From: Candidatus Gastranaerophilales bacterium
GTDB taxonomy: Bacteria > Cyanobacteriota > Vampirovibrionia > Gastranaerophilales > Gastranaerophilaceae
NCBI GenBank assembly: GCA_016280955.1
Contig: JAEEHV010000065.1
Coordinates: 29,951 to 93,950 of the forward strand
Direction of reading: 5' to 3'
Length of the DNA stretch: 64,000 nucleotides
The position numbers were made by a program, and so were the translations under genes. Below are positions 25,402 to 34,233 of this stretch, piece by piece. The notes under the pieces are model-generated. The model worked only from the letters and a program-made list of their open reading frames with translations, was not told where the DNA came from and made no database searches. How positions within the stretch are numbered: position 1 is the stretch's first letter; every line of letters begins with the position of its first letter.

Positions 25402-26633
25402 TTTTTTAAACCCTCTATAAATTCTAAAACTCTCTTACAATTGTCTCCATCTTGATAAACAAATATTTCATCAAGTAACTGTTTTCTCTGTTCTTTATAT
25501 TTATCAATTCCGTTTATAACATCATTCATTGCATTAAAAAGCTCCGTATCATTTTTTGTATATATACCTGCAGTTATAGTTTCATATGGTCTATAAAACC
25601 CTCGACATTGCGTAGTGAATTCATCTATATCAGGAATGTGATAAATTATAGGTTTATTTAAATGTAAATAATCAAAATAAATAGAAGAATAATCCGTAAT
25701 CATTCCATCAGTGTATTTAAGTATCGGGTATATATCTGATGTATTTTCCATCTTATAAATATTCTTAAATTTATTTGATTTTAGTGAATTTGCGTCAAAT
25801 GGATGAAGTTTACAAACGAGAATTGTATTATTTTGTTCAAGAAATTCTTGTAACCTTTTATCCTTTAACCAAGTGGATATGTCTTTTCCGGTTTCACGGT
25901 AAGTTGGTACATACACTAGTATCTTTTTGTTTTCATTTTTAAAAGCTTTTATTGATTCATAATCCTTTTCCGTAAACATTTCAGCATATGGAATATCTTT
26001 GTACAACACATCTATTCTGGGCGAACCGGTAATAATATTCTGTTTGTCTTTTGCTCCATAACCACTCTTTCTAATTTCTGCTTCATAACTACAATTAACA
26101 AGGTAGTAGTCATCTCTCTTTTTTAACATTTTGTATATTTTATCTTGGTAAGAATCTTTAACAACATATCCGGTATTATCAACACTACTTTTATTTCCAC
26201 GAGTTTCTACTGCATCATATCCAATTTTTTTTATACCGCCACTACCATGAAAAAAATTAATAACTATAGATGTTGATATTGAACTGTTAAATTTTGAAAT
26301 TTGATTTGCTGAAAAATCACAAAACCAGTATTTTGCTTTAAGCGTAGAGTATAGCCCTTTTAAACTATTTCTTTTATATACATTATTAAATCCATTTTCA
26401 TGAAAAACTTGAATCATATCTTCATCATCACAAAGCCAAACCGTTTTTATATCTTTAAATTTTTGCATATATAAAAAGAAATATTTTGAATGATTTAAAA
26501 AGACGTCTTTTCCAATATTTGGTTTTGAACCAAATAAGTAAAAATTCTCATCCCTCTTAATAAAAATACCAAAAATAAGTTCTAATACAAGGCTAAACAA
26601 TCTTTTTAACATCCATATTATTTTATTGTACAT
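25398..26633 (-). CDS. TagF/TagB-like CDP-glycerol (or CDP-ribitol) glycerophosphotransferase
   Basis: The 411-residue protein shows the family signatures: NFFHGSGGIKKIGYDAV near residues 125-141, VPTYRETGKD near 236-245, KLHP, and TDYSSIYFDYLHLNKPIIYHI near 330-350, followed by RGFYRPYE. The histidines of FHGSG and KLHP are the catalytic positions. Such enzymes transfer polyol phosphate from CDP-polyol to a lipid- or glycan-linked acceptor at the cytoplasmic membrane face. It overlaps the downstream cytidylyltransferase gene by four bases, consistent with making and using the CDP-polyol. Confidence 0.9.
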   Translation of the reverse strand: MYNKIIWMLKRLFSLVLELIFGIFIKRDENFYLFGSKPNIGKDVFLNHSKYFFLYMQKFKDIKTVWLCDDEDMIQVFHENGFNNVYKRNSLKGLYSTLKAKYWFCDFSANQISKFNSSISTSIVINFFHGSGGIKKIGYDAVETRGNKSSVDNTGYVVKDSYQDKIYKMLKKRDDYYLVNCSYEAEIRKSGYGAKDKQNIITGSPRIDVLYKDIPYAEMFTEKDYESIKAFKNENKKILVYVPTYRETGKDISTWLKDKRLQEFLEQNNTILVCKLHPFDANSLKSNKFKNIYKMENTSDIYPILKYTDGMITDYSSIYFDYLHLNKPIIYHIPDIDEFTTQCRGFYRPYETITAGIYTKNDTELFNAMNDVINGIDKYKEQRKQLLDEIFVYQDGDNCKRVLEFIEGLKK

Positions 26634-27739
26634 AATACATCTCCATAGGTTTCCATTGTTTGTTGAACCATTTTTTCATTAGAAAATAATTGTTTGTATA
26701 GCTCTTCTCCATATAATCCAAATTGTTGTAATAAATTTCTATCGTTATAATATAATTTTATTTTTTCCTTCAGTGCTATTTTGTCTTGTCTGGTAATAAC
26801 AAAACCATTTTTATTATCAATTACAACTTCCGAATTTCCCCCCACATCACAGACAATTACAGGAAGTTTTGTTCTCATTGCTTCAATTATACCTATTGGC
26901 AAGCCCTCCCAGTTTGAAATAAGAGCATATACATCATAATTTTTTAAAATTGGTGTAACGTCATTTATTTCTCCTTGATACTGTATGTTTTCATTGCTTT
27001 GACTTTCTATGCAGTTCAATACCTTATCTAATTCTTCGCCATAGCCATATAAATCCAGTTTTATGCTATAACCTTCTTTATTTAATTCATTTACTGCCAT
27101 TATAAGTGTATAAGGATCTTTTTGTTGACAAAAACGAGATATCATTACAATTCTTAACTCGTTTTCTGAAAACTTGTTTTTCTTATATTCTTCAGGAATG
27201 TCTGTAATTCCATTATGTATAGTTGTCATTTTGTTTTTATAAAATGGCATTGTTTTTATGCCAATTTGCATATCGTATTCCGATACACAAATAATTTTTT
27301 TTGTTAATATTGCTAATATTGTCTCTAAAATTTTATAAAAAACTCTTTTCCATAAGCAAATACCATTCGTAAAAGCCCATCCATGAGCAGTAAAAATAAC
27401 AGGAGTTTTAGTCAAAACCCCACATACTCTTCCAATTATTCCACCTGTTGTTGAGTTACAGTGAATCAGATTAGGTTTTATTTGTTTGATAATTTTCAAG
27501 GTTTCTAAATTAGATTTAAGATGAGTTTTTATATCAATAATACTGTTTGTCATTTGAACAAAAAATATTTGATCATTACTTATTCCAAGTTTAAGAAGTT
27601 CCTCTGAAAAATAACCTTCAGAAGACATAACATAGTATGGTGTAATATTTTGAGGCAAACCTTTTGTTATTTCAAGAAGATATTTTGACACACCTCCTAA
27701 ATCTGACTTTGTAAGGATATAGAGTATCTTTTTACTCAT
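26618..27739 (-). CDS. family 4 glycosyltransferase
   Basis: The 373-residue protein is a GT-B enzyme of the GT4 group. It has GGVSKYLLEITKGLP near residues 15-29, TAHGWAFTNG, VSEYDMQIG, and the donor-site segment ALISNWEGLPIGIIEAMRTKLPVIVCDVGGNSEVV (E-x7-E pattern) near residues 274-308. It uses a nucleotide sugar to extend the lipid-linked repeat unit. It overlaps the TagF-like gene by 16 bases and the sugar transferase gene by eight, so it sits tightly in the operon. Confidence 0.9.
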   Translation of the reverse strand: MSKKILYILTKSDLGGVSKYLLEITKGLPQNITPYYVMSSEGYFSEELLKLGISNDQIFFVQMTNSIIDIKTHLKSNLETLKIIKQIKPNLIHCNSTTGGIIGRVCGVLTKTPVIFTAHGWAFTNGICLWKRVFYKILETILAILTKKIICVSEYDMQIGIKTMPFYKNKMTTIHNGITDIPEEYKKNKFSENELRIVMISRFCQQKDPYTLIMAVNELNKEGYSIKLDLYGYGEELDKVLNCIESQSNENIQYQGEINDVTPILKNYDVYALISNWEGLPIGIIEAMRTKLPVIVCDVGGNSEVVIDNKNGFVITRQDKIALKEKIKLYYNDRNLLQQFGLYGEELYKQLFSNEKMVQQTMETYGDVLCTIK

Positions 27740-29081
27740 GTCTTCCTCCTAAAGCAAGAAAGACTGCTTTTATAAGAATAAAGATTTCCCAAAGAATATT
27801 CCGGTTTTTGAGGTAATATAAATCATATTGAAGTTTTTCGGTTATATCTTCGCTTGATACACAGTGTCCTTGATTAATCTGCGCCCAGCCGGTCCAGCCT
27901 GTTTTTACCCACATCCTGCAGGAATAATAAGGAACTTCTTTCTTATAAATATTTACCAAATTTTCCCACTCCGCACGGGGACCAACGATAGATATTTGTC
28001 CTTTTAAAATATTTATCATTTGTGGAATTTCATCAAAACGAGCCTTTCTCACAAACCTGCAAAACGGAATAACTCTGTCATCATTTATTTCTGCAGTATC
28101 TTCATTAATTTTACCTGCTTTTGGCACATAATCGTTTGCATACATTGTACGAAGCTTGTAACATTTGAAAACTTTTCCGTCCATTCCTATGCGGGGCTGC
28201 GTATATATTGGATTACCAAGGTCTGTCAACCAAACCCTTAATGCAGTTATACCGGTAATAGGAAGAGTTACTATTAGAATAATTAATGCAGCTATAATGT
28301 CATAAGTTCTTTTACAAAAATCATATACAATAGAACGGCGGGTTGTATATTGATAATAAAGCTCAGTTATTGTCTTCTCATCAATATAAAACTTGCCTGT
28401 AATTTTCTCATAGAAATCCGGCATTTTATATATTTCAACATCCCTCGGAATTGTTACAATAAGTTCTGTTGCTTGAGCCACTACAACAATATCGATATTT
28501 CTTTCTTCTATAATTAGTTTTAAGTTATCAATATTTCTAAATACAGGAAGGGCATTGTCTGTTATCAAGTCCTCATCTGAATTATTTACTTGAACAAAAC
28601 CGGATATCCTCATTCTCAAAGCTCTTTTAGCCTGAATTTCATCAGAAATAACCATAGCTCTCTCATCTGCGCCTATGATTAATATATTTTTCTCTTTCTT
28701 TATCTTAAATAAGTACAAATGGAAGCATGCTCTATATAATCGTAATAGTATAAATATTGTTATCGTATTAACTGCTAAGAATTTCAGTGTACAAGTTATT
28801 GAAGCTGCGAAAACGAGTAAATACAATGCCGGTAGAACATGAGTCATTACTATACCTTCAAAAAGAAGATATGTATTTTTTATGGTTATATTAAATTCTC
28901 TTATTTTATAATTACCCTTCATATAAAGAACGGTAAGTCCAATGACAATAATCATAAAACACAATAATAAAATTGCTTTATATGTATAACCAAAGAAATT
29001 GGCCCAAATTAATGTCGAACAACATAATATAATTAAATCAAACAAAAACATATATGTTGTAGATTTTGACAAACTTTTCAT
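27732..29081 (-). CDS. initiating polyprenyl glycosylphosphotransferase (WbaP/CpsE type)
   Basis: The 449-residue protein has about four N-terminal membrane helices, a CoA-binding-like Rossmann middle (ILIIGADERAMVISDEI) and the C-terminal bacterial sugar transferase domain. That domain starts at KRTYDIIAALIILIVTLPITG, with YKLRTM, RKARFDEIPQMINILKG and the VGPRAEW motif. It starts each repeat unit by transferring a sugar phosphate from a nucleotide sugar to undecaprenyl phosphate. Coupled to the downstream GT4 gene. The length is normal for the family. Confidence 0.92.
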   Translation of the reverse strand: MKSLSKSTTYMFLFDLIILCCSTLIWANFFGYTYKAILLLCFMIIVIGLTVLYMKGNYKIREFNITIKNTYLLFEGIVMTHVLPALYLLVFAASITCTLKFLAVNTITIFILLRLYRACFHLYLFKIKKEKNILIIGADERAMVISDEIQAKRALRMRISGFVQVNNSDEDLITDNALPVFRNIDNLKLIIEERNIDIVVVAQATELIVTIPRDVEIYKMPDFYEKITGKFYIDEKTITELYYQYTTRRSIVYDFCKRTYDIIAALIILIVTLPITGITALRVWLTDLGNPIYTQPRIGMDGKVFKCYKLRTMYANDYVPKAGKINEDTAEINDDRVIPFCRFVRKARFDEIPQMINILKGQISIVGPRAEWENLVNIYKKEVPYYSCRMWVKTGWTGWAQINQGHCVSSEDITEKLQYDLYYLKNRNILWEIFILIKAVFLALGGRHE

Positions 29082-29241
29082 CTATACTCCTTCTTACTAT
29101 TAAATAATATCATAAAAAATACAAATAAACACTTTTTGCAATGTGTTTAATCTTGTTAAAAAATATGTTTTATTAGACATTAATGATTAAAATATACTGA
29201 TTGCATATATTGCACAAATTTTTATAAATCACAAATGGTTT

Positions 29242-30312
29242 TTAACAAAATTCTTTTTTAAAAAATTTTATATTATATTGTTTTATTTTTTTATAAAATT
29301 TATAACAAAACGGAAAAAATATTGACAATAATTCAGGATGGTTATACATCATAAAATAAACAAGTCTTGTTGTTGCAGAACATTCTTTTATATTTATTGT
29401 ACATTCATAACTTCTTATATTTTCTTTCATTAAACTTAAAATTTTATCTTTTTCGGTGGAATGTAATGATAAAATTTTTGCATAATCTATAATCAAATAA
29501 TGAAACTGTATTTTTCGAGTTTTTTTTAATTGATCTTCATCAAAAATTTCAGGGGTATGCTTTTCTATAAAATCATAAAATACAGACCAAGATTTTGTTA
29601 GGTCTTCAATGTTTTTAATTGATGCTGTCATTGTAATACTCCCTGTTCGAAGTCTATACAAAACAAGAACATCATCAATTACAAAAATTTTTTTTGTTTT
29701 ACAAAACATCTCAAATACAATGTAAAGATCTTCAAAAACAGTACCTTCCGGAAAACGCAAATTATCCCATATCTCTCGTTTTGACAATTTATTCCAAACT
29801 GCAAAATTCATCTTTCTGTCAGCAATTTTTTTTAAAATTTCTTCCTTGGGGTACAAACCTTCTGCTACTTTTGGAAGGATTGTTTCTTTTGATAATTTTT
29901 TTAGCTTTCCGTTTTTCATTGTTTTACAAGCAATACGTTTAAAAACTACACAGTCTGTATCGTTTGTTAATAAAGCACTTAATGATTTCTCAATCGTTTC
30001 AGGTATAAAAACGTCATCCGAGTCCAAAAATGCAACATATTCTCCTGTCATATTGTCAAGCCCGACATTCCTTGCTGCACTCAAGCCTGAGTTTTTTTGA
30101 TGTATTAATTTTATTCTGTTATCTTTTTTAGCATACTCATCACAAATTATTTCAGAACCATCGTTTGAACCATCATTTATAACTATAATTTCAAGATTTT
30201 TATATGTCTGATTGATTACACTGTCTAATGCTTCTTCAATATATTGTCTTACATTATAAACTGGAATAATAATACTGACTTTTGGTTTATATGTTCTGTC
30301 AGATGATATCAT
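29242..30312 (-). CDS. family 2 glycosyltransferase
   Basis: The 356-residue protein has the complete GT2 core: KVSIIIPVYNVRQYIEEALDSVI at residues 10-32, VINDGSNDGS, NSGLSAARNVGL, and the DSDD metal-binding site in EYVAFLDSDDVFIPE. The C-terminal half is helical and unassigned. It lies between the chain-length gene and the initiating transferase gene, with a 160-base AT-rich gap on the downstream side. Donor sugar unknown. Confidence 0.9.
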   Translation of the reverse strand: MISSDRTYKPKVSIIIPVYNVRQYIEEALDSVINQTYKNLEIIVINDGSNDGSEIICDEYAKKDNRIKLIHQKNSGLSAARNVGLDNMTGEYVAFLDSDDVFIPETIEKSLSALLTNDTDCVVFKRIACKTMKNGKLKKLSKETILPKVAEGLYPKEEILKKIADRKMNFAVWNKLSKREIWDNLRFPEGTVFEDLYIVFEMFCKTKKIFVIDDVLVLYRLRTGSITMTASIKNIEDLTKSWSVFYDFIEKHTPEIFDEDQLKKTRKIQFHYLIIDYAKILSLHSTEKDKILSLMKENIRSYECTINIKECSATTRLVYFMMYNHPELLSIFFPFCYKFYKKIKQYNIKFFKKEFC

Positions 30313-30344
30313 TTATAATTTTACTTTCTTTGTTATTTATAAGA

Positions 30345-31706
30345 TTACATTAGTACATCAAAAATAATATTTTTATTTTGATTTTTTATAATTTCACGCA
30401 TATTTTTATATGTTTCAGCCCTCGTTTTTGAAATTTGTGAAACTAGTATAATTTTATCAGAAGATGATATTTTTTCTATAAATTCCTTTGATAAATCAGG
30501 ATACATAACATCACAATTTGATAAAGCTTTAAACTTATTCAAGATTCCATTCGGCAATTGTAACATTGGTATAACCAAAATTTTCTTTGGATTATAACTA
30601 AAAATTTTCGTTACTACTACATCTGCATTTTTGTCTATATCTAAAATAATATTATCAGTGAGCATTGAATAAGTGAGCATTTCATCTTTTATTTCTGCTA
30701 CTACTACAGCGAGAAGCGAAGCTAAAAATCCAAATACAATTCCCAGTATAATGTTCATTTTCATCTTTGGAGAGACGTTCTCAAACGATCTTAATTGCTG
30801 CGGTTCATGTAATATGAGAACTTTTGAAGAGTCTGACATCTGCTCTACCATTTTCGCCCACTCAAGTTTTGTCGCGAGTTGTGCTACTTTTTGCTTTTCC
30901 TCATTAATTGCTATTTGCGATTTTTCTTCTGCTAAATATTGTCCTTTTAAACTGCCGATAGCACTAGATGCAGATCGTGAAAATGCACTTAATGCAGTTA
31001 GATTTCCAATCCCCGACATAGACTGAGCAGGAAGCCCGCTAGATTGATTCAATTTTTTATTTAATGCCTCTTTTGCTATTGCATATTCAGATTCAAGAAG
31101 CTGCTTATCAGATTTTGATTTCTCAGTATTTAAATCTTTATGAAGTTCAATATAATTCGTTATAAGGGAAGACACTACACCATATGCGAGCTCAGGAAAT
31201 TTTGATTTAAATGATATAGTAATAACGTTGGTATTTTTAATATTTTCAAATTTTAAAGTTTTTCCTTTACCATAAAAATCTCTAGCTGTTACATATTCAC
31301 CTTCTTTCTTATTTGGAATTATTCCCCATTTCTTTTTATATACAATATTGTTATCTCTTATAACCTTATCAAGAACCAGTGAAGATTTCATCAATTCTAT
31401 TTCATTGTTTATTGCTTTATCAGCTCCCATAGAAACAATCGTACCTGATGCGTCATCAAGAACATAAGGGTTGATTTCAGTCATATTTGAACTGTTAGTT
31501 TTGTTAATATATAAATCAGCCGACACTATATATTTTTTAGGCAATATAAATGCAAGCAAAACAAAAAAAGCCAATACAGAGCAAAAAACTTTTATTACTA
31601 AAACTTTTCTGCTCCATAATATATTCCATATTTTTTTAAAATTAACACCTAATTCATCATCTAATTCTTCCATAGGGTTATAAAATACGACATTTTCTTG
31701 TTGCAT
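30345..31706 (-). CDS. wzz: Wzz/Wzc-like chain-length protein with degenerate kinase-like C-terminus
   Basis: The 453-residue protein has a first membrane helix near residues 34-54, a periplasmic Wzz domain with a long helical part (residues 60-325), and a proline/glycine-rich second helix (MNIILGIVFGFLASLLAVVVAEIKDE). The last 100 residues resemble the end of a Wzc/CpsD tyrosine kinase domain (SSDKIILVSQISKTRAETYKNM). They lack a Walker A motif, so no kinase activity is expected. It should set glycan chain length. It is the first gene of the minus-strand locus, with a strong promoter and an AAGGAG ribosome binding site. Confidence 0.87.
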   Translation of the reverse strand: MQQENVVFYNPMEELDDELGVNFKKIWNILWSRKVLVIKVFCSVLAFFVLLAFILPKKYIVSADLYINKTNSSNMTEINPYVLDDASGTIVSMGADKAINNEIELMKSSLVLDKVIRDNNIVYKKKWGIIPNKKEGEYVTARDFYGKGKTLKFENIKNTNVITISFKSKFPELAYGVVSSLITNYIELHKDLNTEKSKSDKQLLESEYAIAKEALNKKLNQSSGLPAQSMSGIGNLTALSAFSRSASSAIGSLKGQYLAEEKSQIAINEEKQKVAQLATKLEWAKMVEQMSDSSKVLILHEPQQLRSFENVSPKMKMNIILGIVFGFLASLLAVVVAEIKDEMLTYSMLTDNIILDIDKNADVVVTKIFSYNPKKILVIPMLQLPNGILNKFKALSNCDVMYPDLSKEFIEKISSSDKIILVSQISKTRAETYKNMREIIKNQNKNIIFDVLM

Positions 31707-31742
31707 TGCTATGTAGCTCCTTATAAAATCATCTTCTTTCTA

Positions 31743-31772
31743 ATTATAATAAAAACAAAAAAATCATGTAAA
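31743..31772 (-). promoter_or_regulatory. sigma-70-type promoter of the large polysaccharide locus
   Basis: On the minus strand TTTACA (31767-31772) and TATAAT (31743-31748) are 18 bases apart, about 40 bases ahead of the first gene's start. This is close to consensus and probably drives the whole minus-strand cluster. Confidence 0.65.
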
Positions 31773-31831
31773 CACAATATAAATTATGTTTAAATAGCAT
31801 TCAAATTTTATTGTGTAATAATATAATATTA

Positions 31832-32256
31832 GACACTGGCAAACAATTCGGACTTAAGTCTGATTAAGTAGAGTAACCTCCACCTGAAGGACTTACTCAA
31901 GCATTTATCTTGGATGAAAAATTTATTGATAATGATTCTGCTGCACTTGTTTTTGTGACAATATTTTCTATGCTCCCAGATTTTCAGCTATGCACTAAAA
32001 ATGTTGTAAAAACAGTAGAAAAAATAGTGAAGCTACTGTTTTCAGTTATCAGTTTAAATATCATGAAGGATTTTGTGTTGTTTCCTTTGATAAAAACGAA
32101 AAAGTTTAAAAAATAGAAGAAAAACCGGGAATAAAAATTACTTATTTGGAAGAAATTGCTTATAGAATGAGATTTTTAAATAAAGAACAAATTATAGAGA
32201 CTGCAAACCAATACAAGAAAAATGAATATTATTCTTACGTTAGATCCTTAAATTAA
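31832..32256 (+). pseudogene. rfbA: decayed glucose-1-phosphate thymidylyltransferase (rfbA)
   Basis: Three frame pieces match RfbA in order. TGKQFGLKSD is followed by two stops and PPPEGLTQAFILDEKFIDNDSAALV, the conserved EGLAQAFIxGEEFIGxD region. After a frameshift comes NSEATVFSYQ, and VVSFDKNEKV, then a stop and KIEEKPG. IKITYLEEIAYRMRFLNKEQ and YKKNEYYSYVRSLN follow directly, which is the family C-terminus. The stretch between EEKPG and LEEIAYR is deleted. The N-terminal third and any start are missing. No dTDP-rhamnose genes remain nearby, although an RgpF-like and a rhamnosyltransferase-like gene occur in the window. Confidence 0.8.
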
Positions 32257-32270
32257 TCTTTTGAAGGCAT

Positions 32271-32404
32271 ATGTCAAAAGAAAATAATGATTCAAAAAAC
32301 TAGAAAACAATATAAAAGATATAATAAAAATAGTTATATTATTTCTTTTATTATTAATGATAGCCTTTCAATTAGTTATACTTACAAATTTTTATTCTTC
32401 ATAA
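32271..32404 (+). pseudogene. small single-pass membrane protein gene with a frameshift in an A6 run
   Basis: An ATG at 32271 with a GAAGG ribosome binding site encodes MSKENNDSKN and then stops. One extra base in the six-A run at 32294-32299 would continue it as KLENNIKDIIKIVILFLLLL, followed by a hydrophobic helix ending TNFYSS at 32404. The restored protein would have about 43 residues with one membrane segment. No family is recognised. Phase variation or simple decay could explain the shift. Confidence 0.45.
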
Positions 32405-32973
32405 TAGCCGTATTTATTAAAATACTGGTTTTTTAAAAACACAAACATTAAGGGGAAGAATATCAAGCTAATTGATGTGATGCTAAAAATGGGATTATGG
32501 AATATAAACTTTAAGATAATACCAGAGATGTAATAATTTTATATTTTTTCTGTATTATTGTAACTCGCATTTTTGCATCTGGCGTTGGACTTAAAAGAAA
32601 TTCCAATCCATATTTCTATTTCTTCTATTTATAATGTCATCCTCTAAACTAACTTTAGCCCTATTAAATCAAAAAGGTATAAATTACCCTATAAAGTGGA
32701 CACAGAATAGACACAGAATTTACCCCTATATCGGAAGGAAGTTAAGTTTTATAAAGAACTCTAAGAATGAATTAAAAGACTATCCTATTATTAGTGATTA
32801 TTAGAATGTCTGCAAATAGATTTTCCTGATAAGTGACTTCTTATTAATTCCTCATGCAAATTAATTATACCCAAAACATGAAATATTAACCATTGGAAAA
32901 AATTATTGCATGAGAACTATATATTGCTGACATTTTGTCTGTTAAGATTAAAGAAAATTTTTTAATATAAACC
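32405..32973. other. gene-free AT-rich debris
   Basis: I see no intact gene, RNA or terminator in these 570 bases, only short disconnected frames. GACACAGAA is repeated at 12-base spacing near 32698-32718, next to an AGGGGTAAAT-type box on the minus strand. Probably decayed accessory DNA continuing from the rfbA remnant. Confidence 0.4.
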
Positions 32974-33432
32974 CTATATTATCTTTGCATTTTTCTTTAA
33001 CAATTCATCGGCATTATTCCTTATATCCTGAGGTAGTTGTGCATCAAGTGATATTTTGGATACTACTGCTATTTCATCTTTTGAAAGCTGTCTGGTATTA
33101 TCTGAAATCCATTTATACCCTTCTATAACTCTCCTGCTTGATTCAATAAATCTTTTTATGGCACTATCCGGAGCCGTTTTAGCTTGTCTTACTTCTGCCA
33201 GTCTTTTTGTCAATGCTCCTGATATTTTAGGAGTAATATCTATGCTTTTGCAAAATTTCGTAAACTCTGCCTGCTCTATAAAAACATTTTTTGGTAATGT
33301 TTTAATTTTTTCAAGAACTTCCGGTTCTTTAGCAAATGCCTTTGATGTAAGATACTTCCCTTTAAAAGCAGTCTTTTGTATTACATTATAGTGATTATTA
33401 TTTATTATATAGTTTTGAACTGACAGATTCAT
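32974..33432 (-). CDS. hypothetical protein with N-terminal FxxK motif
   Basis: The start is the ATG at 33432, which follows AGAAAGGAAG; an ATG 45 bases further upstream is in frame but gives an unlikely Cys/Lys-rich leader. The 152-residue product begins MNLSVQNYIINNNHYNVIQK and then TAFKGKYLTSKAF. This is a polar Asn-rich lead followed by a Phe-Lys-Gly-Lys motif (Phe23). The remainder is helical and basic, without membrane segments. No family is recognised. The N-terminal motif links it to 6091, 6635 and 53267. Confidence 0.7.
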   Translation of the reverse strand: MNLSVQNYIINNNHYNVIQKTAFKGKYLTSKAFAKEPEVLEKIKTLPKNVFIEQAEFTKFCKSIDITPKISGALTKRLAEVRQAKTAPDSAIKRFIESSRRVIEGYKWISDNTRQLSKDEIAVVSKISLDAQLPQDIRNNADELLKKNAKII

Positions 33433-33588
33433 ATAACTTCCTTTCTTTTTGCATCTTATACCTTTATCGCAATACAATAATTTTTACTGTATATATGTTA
33501 CAATTAGGAAATAATTAAATTTATCCCCCAGTCAGGCAATAGCTGTTTGACCTATCGAATTAGATAATCGTATGGAAAGGAGAAGAAA

Positions 33589-34233
33589 ATGGAAAATGAT
33601 AAAAAAATATCGGTGTATATAGTTGAAGACTACTTACTGACAAGAGTTACATACAAAAAAGCAATGAAAGATTATCCTGAAATAAATATAAAAGGTGACT
33701 TTGAAACGGCAGAAGAATGTATTGATGCACTGGAAAAGGAACCGGTTGATGTTATACTCATGGATTTAGGATTACCTTATATGACCGGCATAGAAGCAAC
33801 AAAAATTATTCACAGAAACTATCCTGATGTAAAAATTATTATCCTAACTTCACACGAAAATGATGATGAAGTATTATCGAGTTTGGCATCAGGAGCCAAT
33901 GCATACGCATTAAAAGATATTGAAACCAAGAAACTTATTAATTTAATTCACACGGTAAATGAAGGTTCTATATGGATAGACCCGAGAATAACCAAAATAG
34001 TTCAAAAGACATTTTATAAAGCAGAACCGATTGAAAAAGAAGATTTTAATCTTACTCCAAGAGAAAAAGAAGTTTTAGATCTTCTGGTACAAGGTTTTTC
34101 TAATACCGAAATCGCAGACAGGCTTATTGTAAGTGCGCATACAGCTAAAGCACACGTTTGCAACATTTTGGAGAAACTCTCTGTAACAGACAGAGTACAA
34201 GCAGCAGTAAAGGCGACAAAATATGATTTATAA
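33589..34233 (+). CDS. NarL/LuxR-family response regulator
   Basis: The 214-residue protein has a receiver domain with the acidic pair near residues 12-13 (VEDYLLTR), phosphoacceptor Asp59 (DVILMDLGLP) and the Lys of ALKDI near 109. The C-terminal LuxR-type helix-turn-helix reads LTPREKEVLDLLVQGFSNTEIADRLIVSAHTAKAHV. It should bind DNA as a phosphorylated dimer. The gene overlaps the downstream sensor kinase gene by 11 bases, defining a two-component pair. A strong AAAGGAG ribosome binding site precedes the ATG. Target genes are unknown. Confidence 0.93.
   Translation: MENDKKISVYIVEDYLLTRVTYKKAMKDYPEINIKGDFETAEECIDALEKEPVDVILMDLGLPYMTGIEATKIIHRNYPDVKIIILTSHENDDEVLSSLASGANAYALKDIETKKLINLIHTVNEGSIWIDPRITKIVQKTFYKAEPIEKEDFNLTPREKEVLDLLVQGFSNTEIADRLIVSAHTAKAHVCNILEKLSVTDRVQAAVKATKYDL

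Noticed and set aside
31910..32116. A 68-codon frame that could be taken for a small gene
   Set aside because: Its sequence is part of the decayed rfbA; both ends match RfbA in neighbouring frames.
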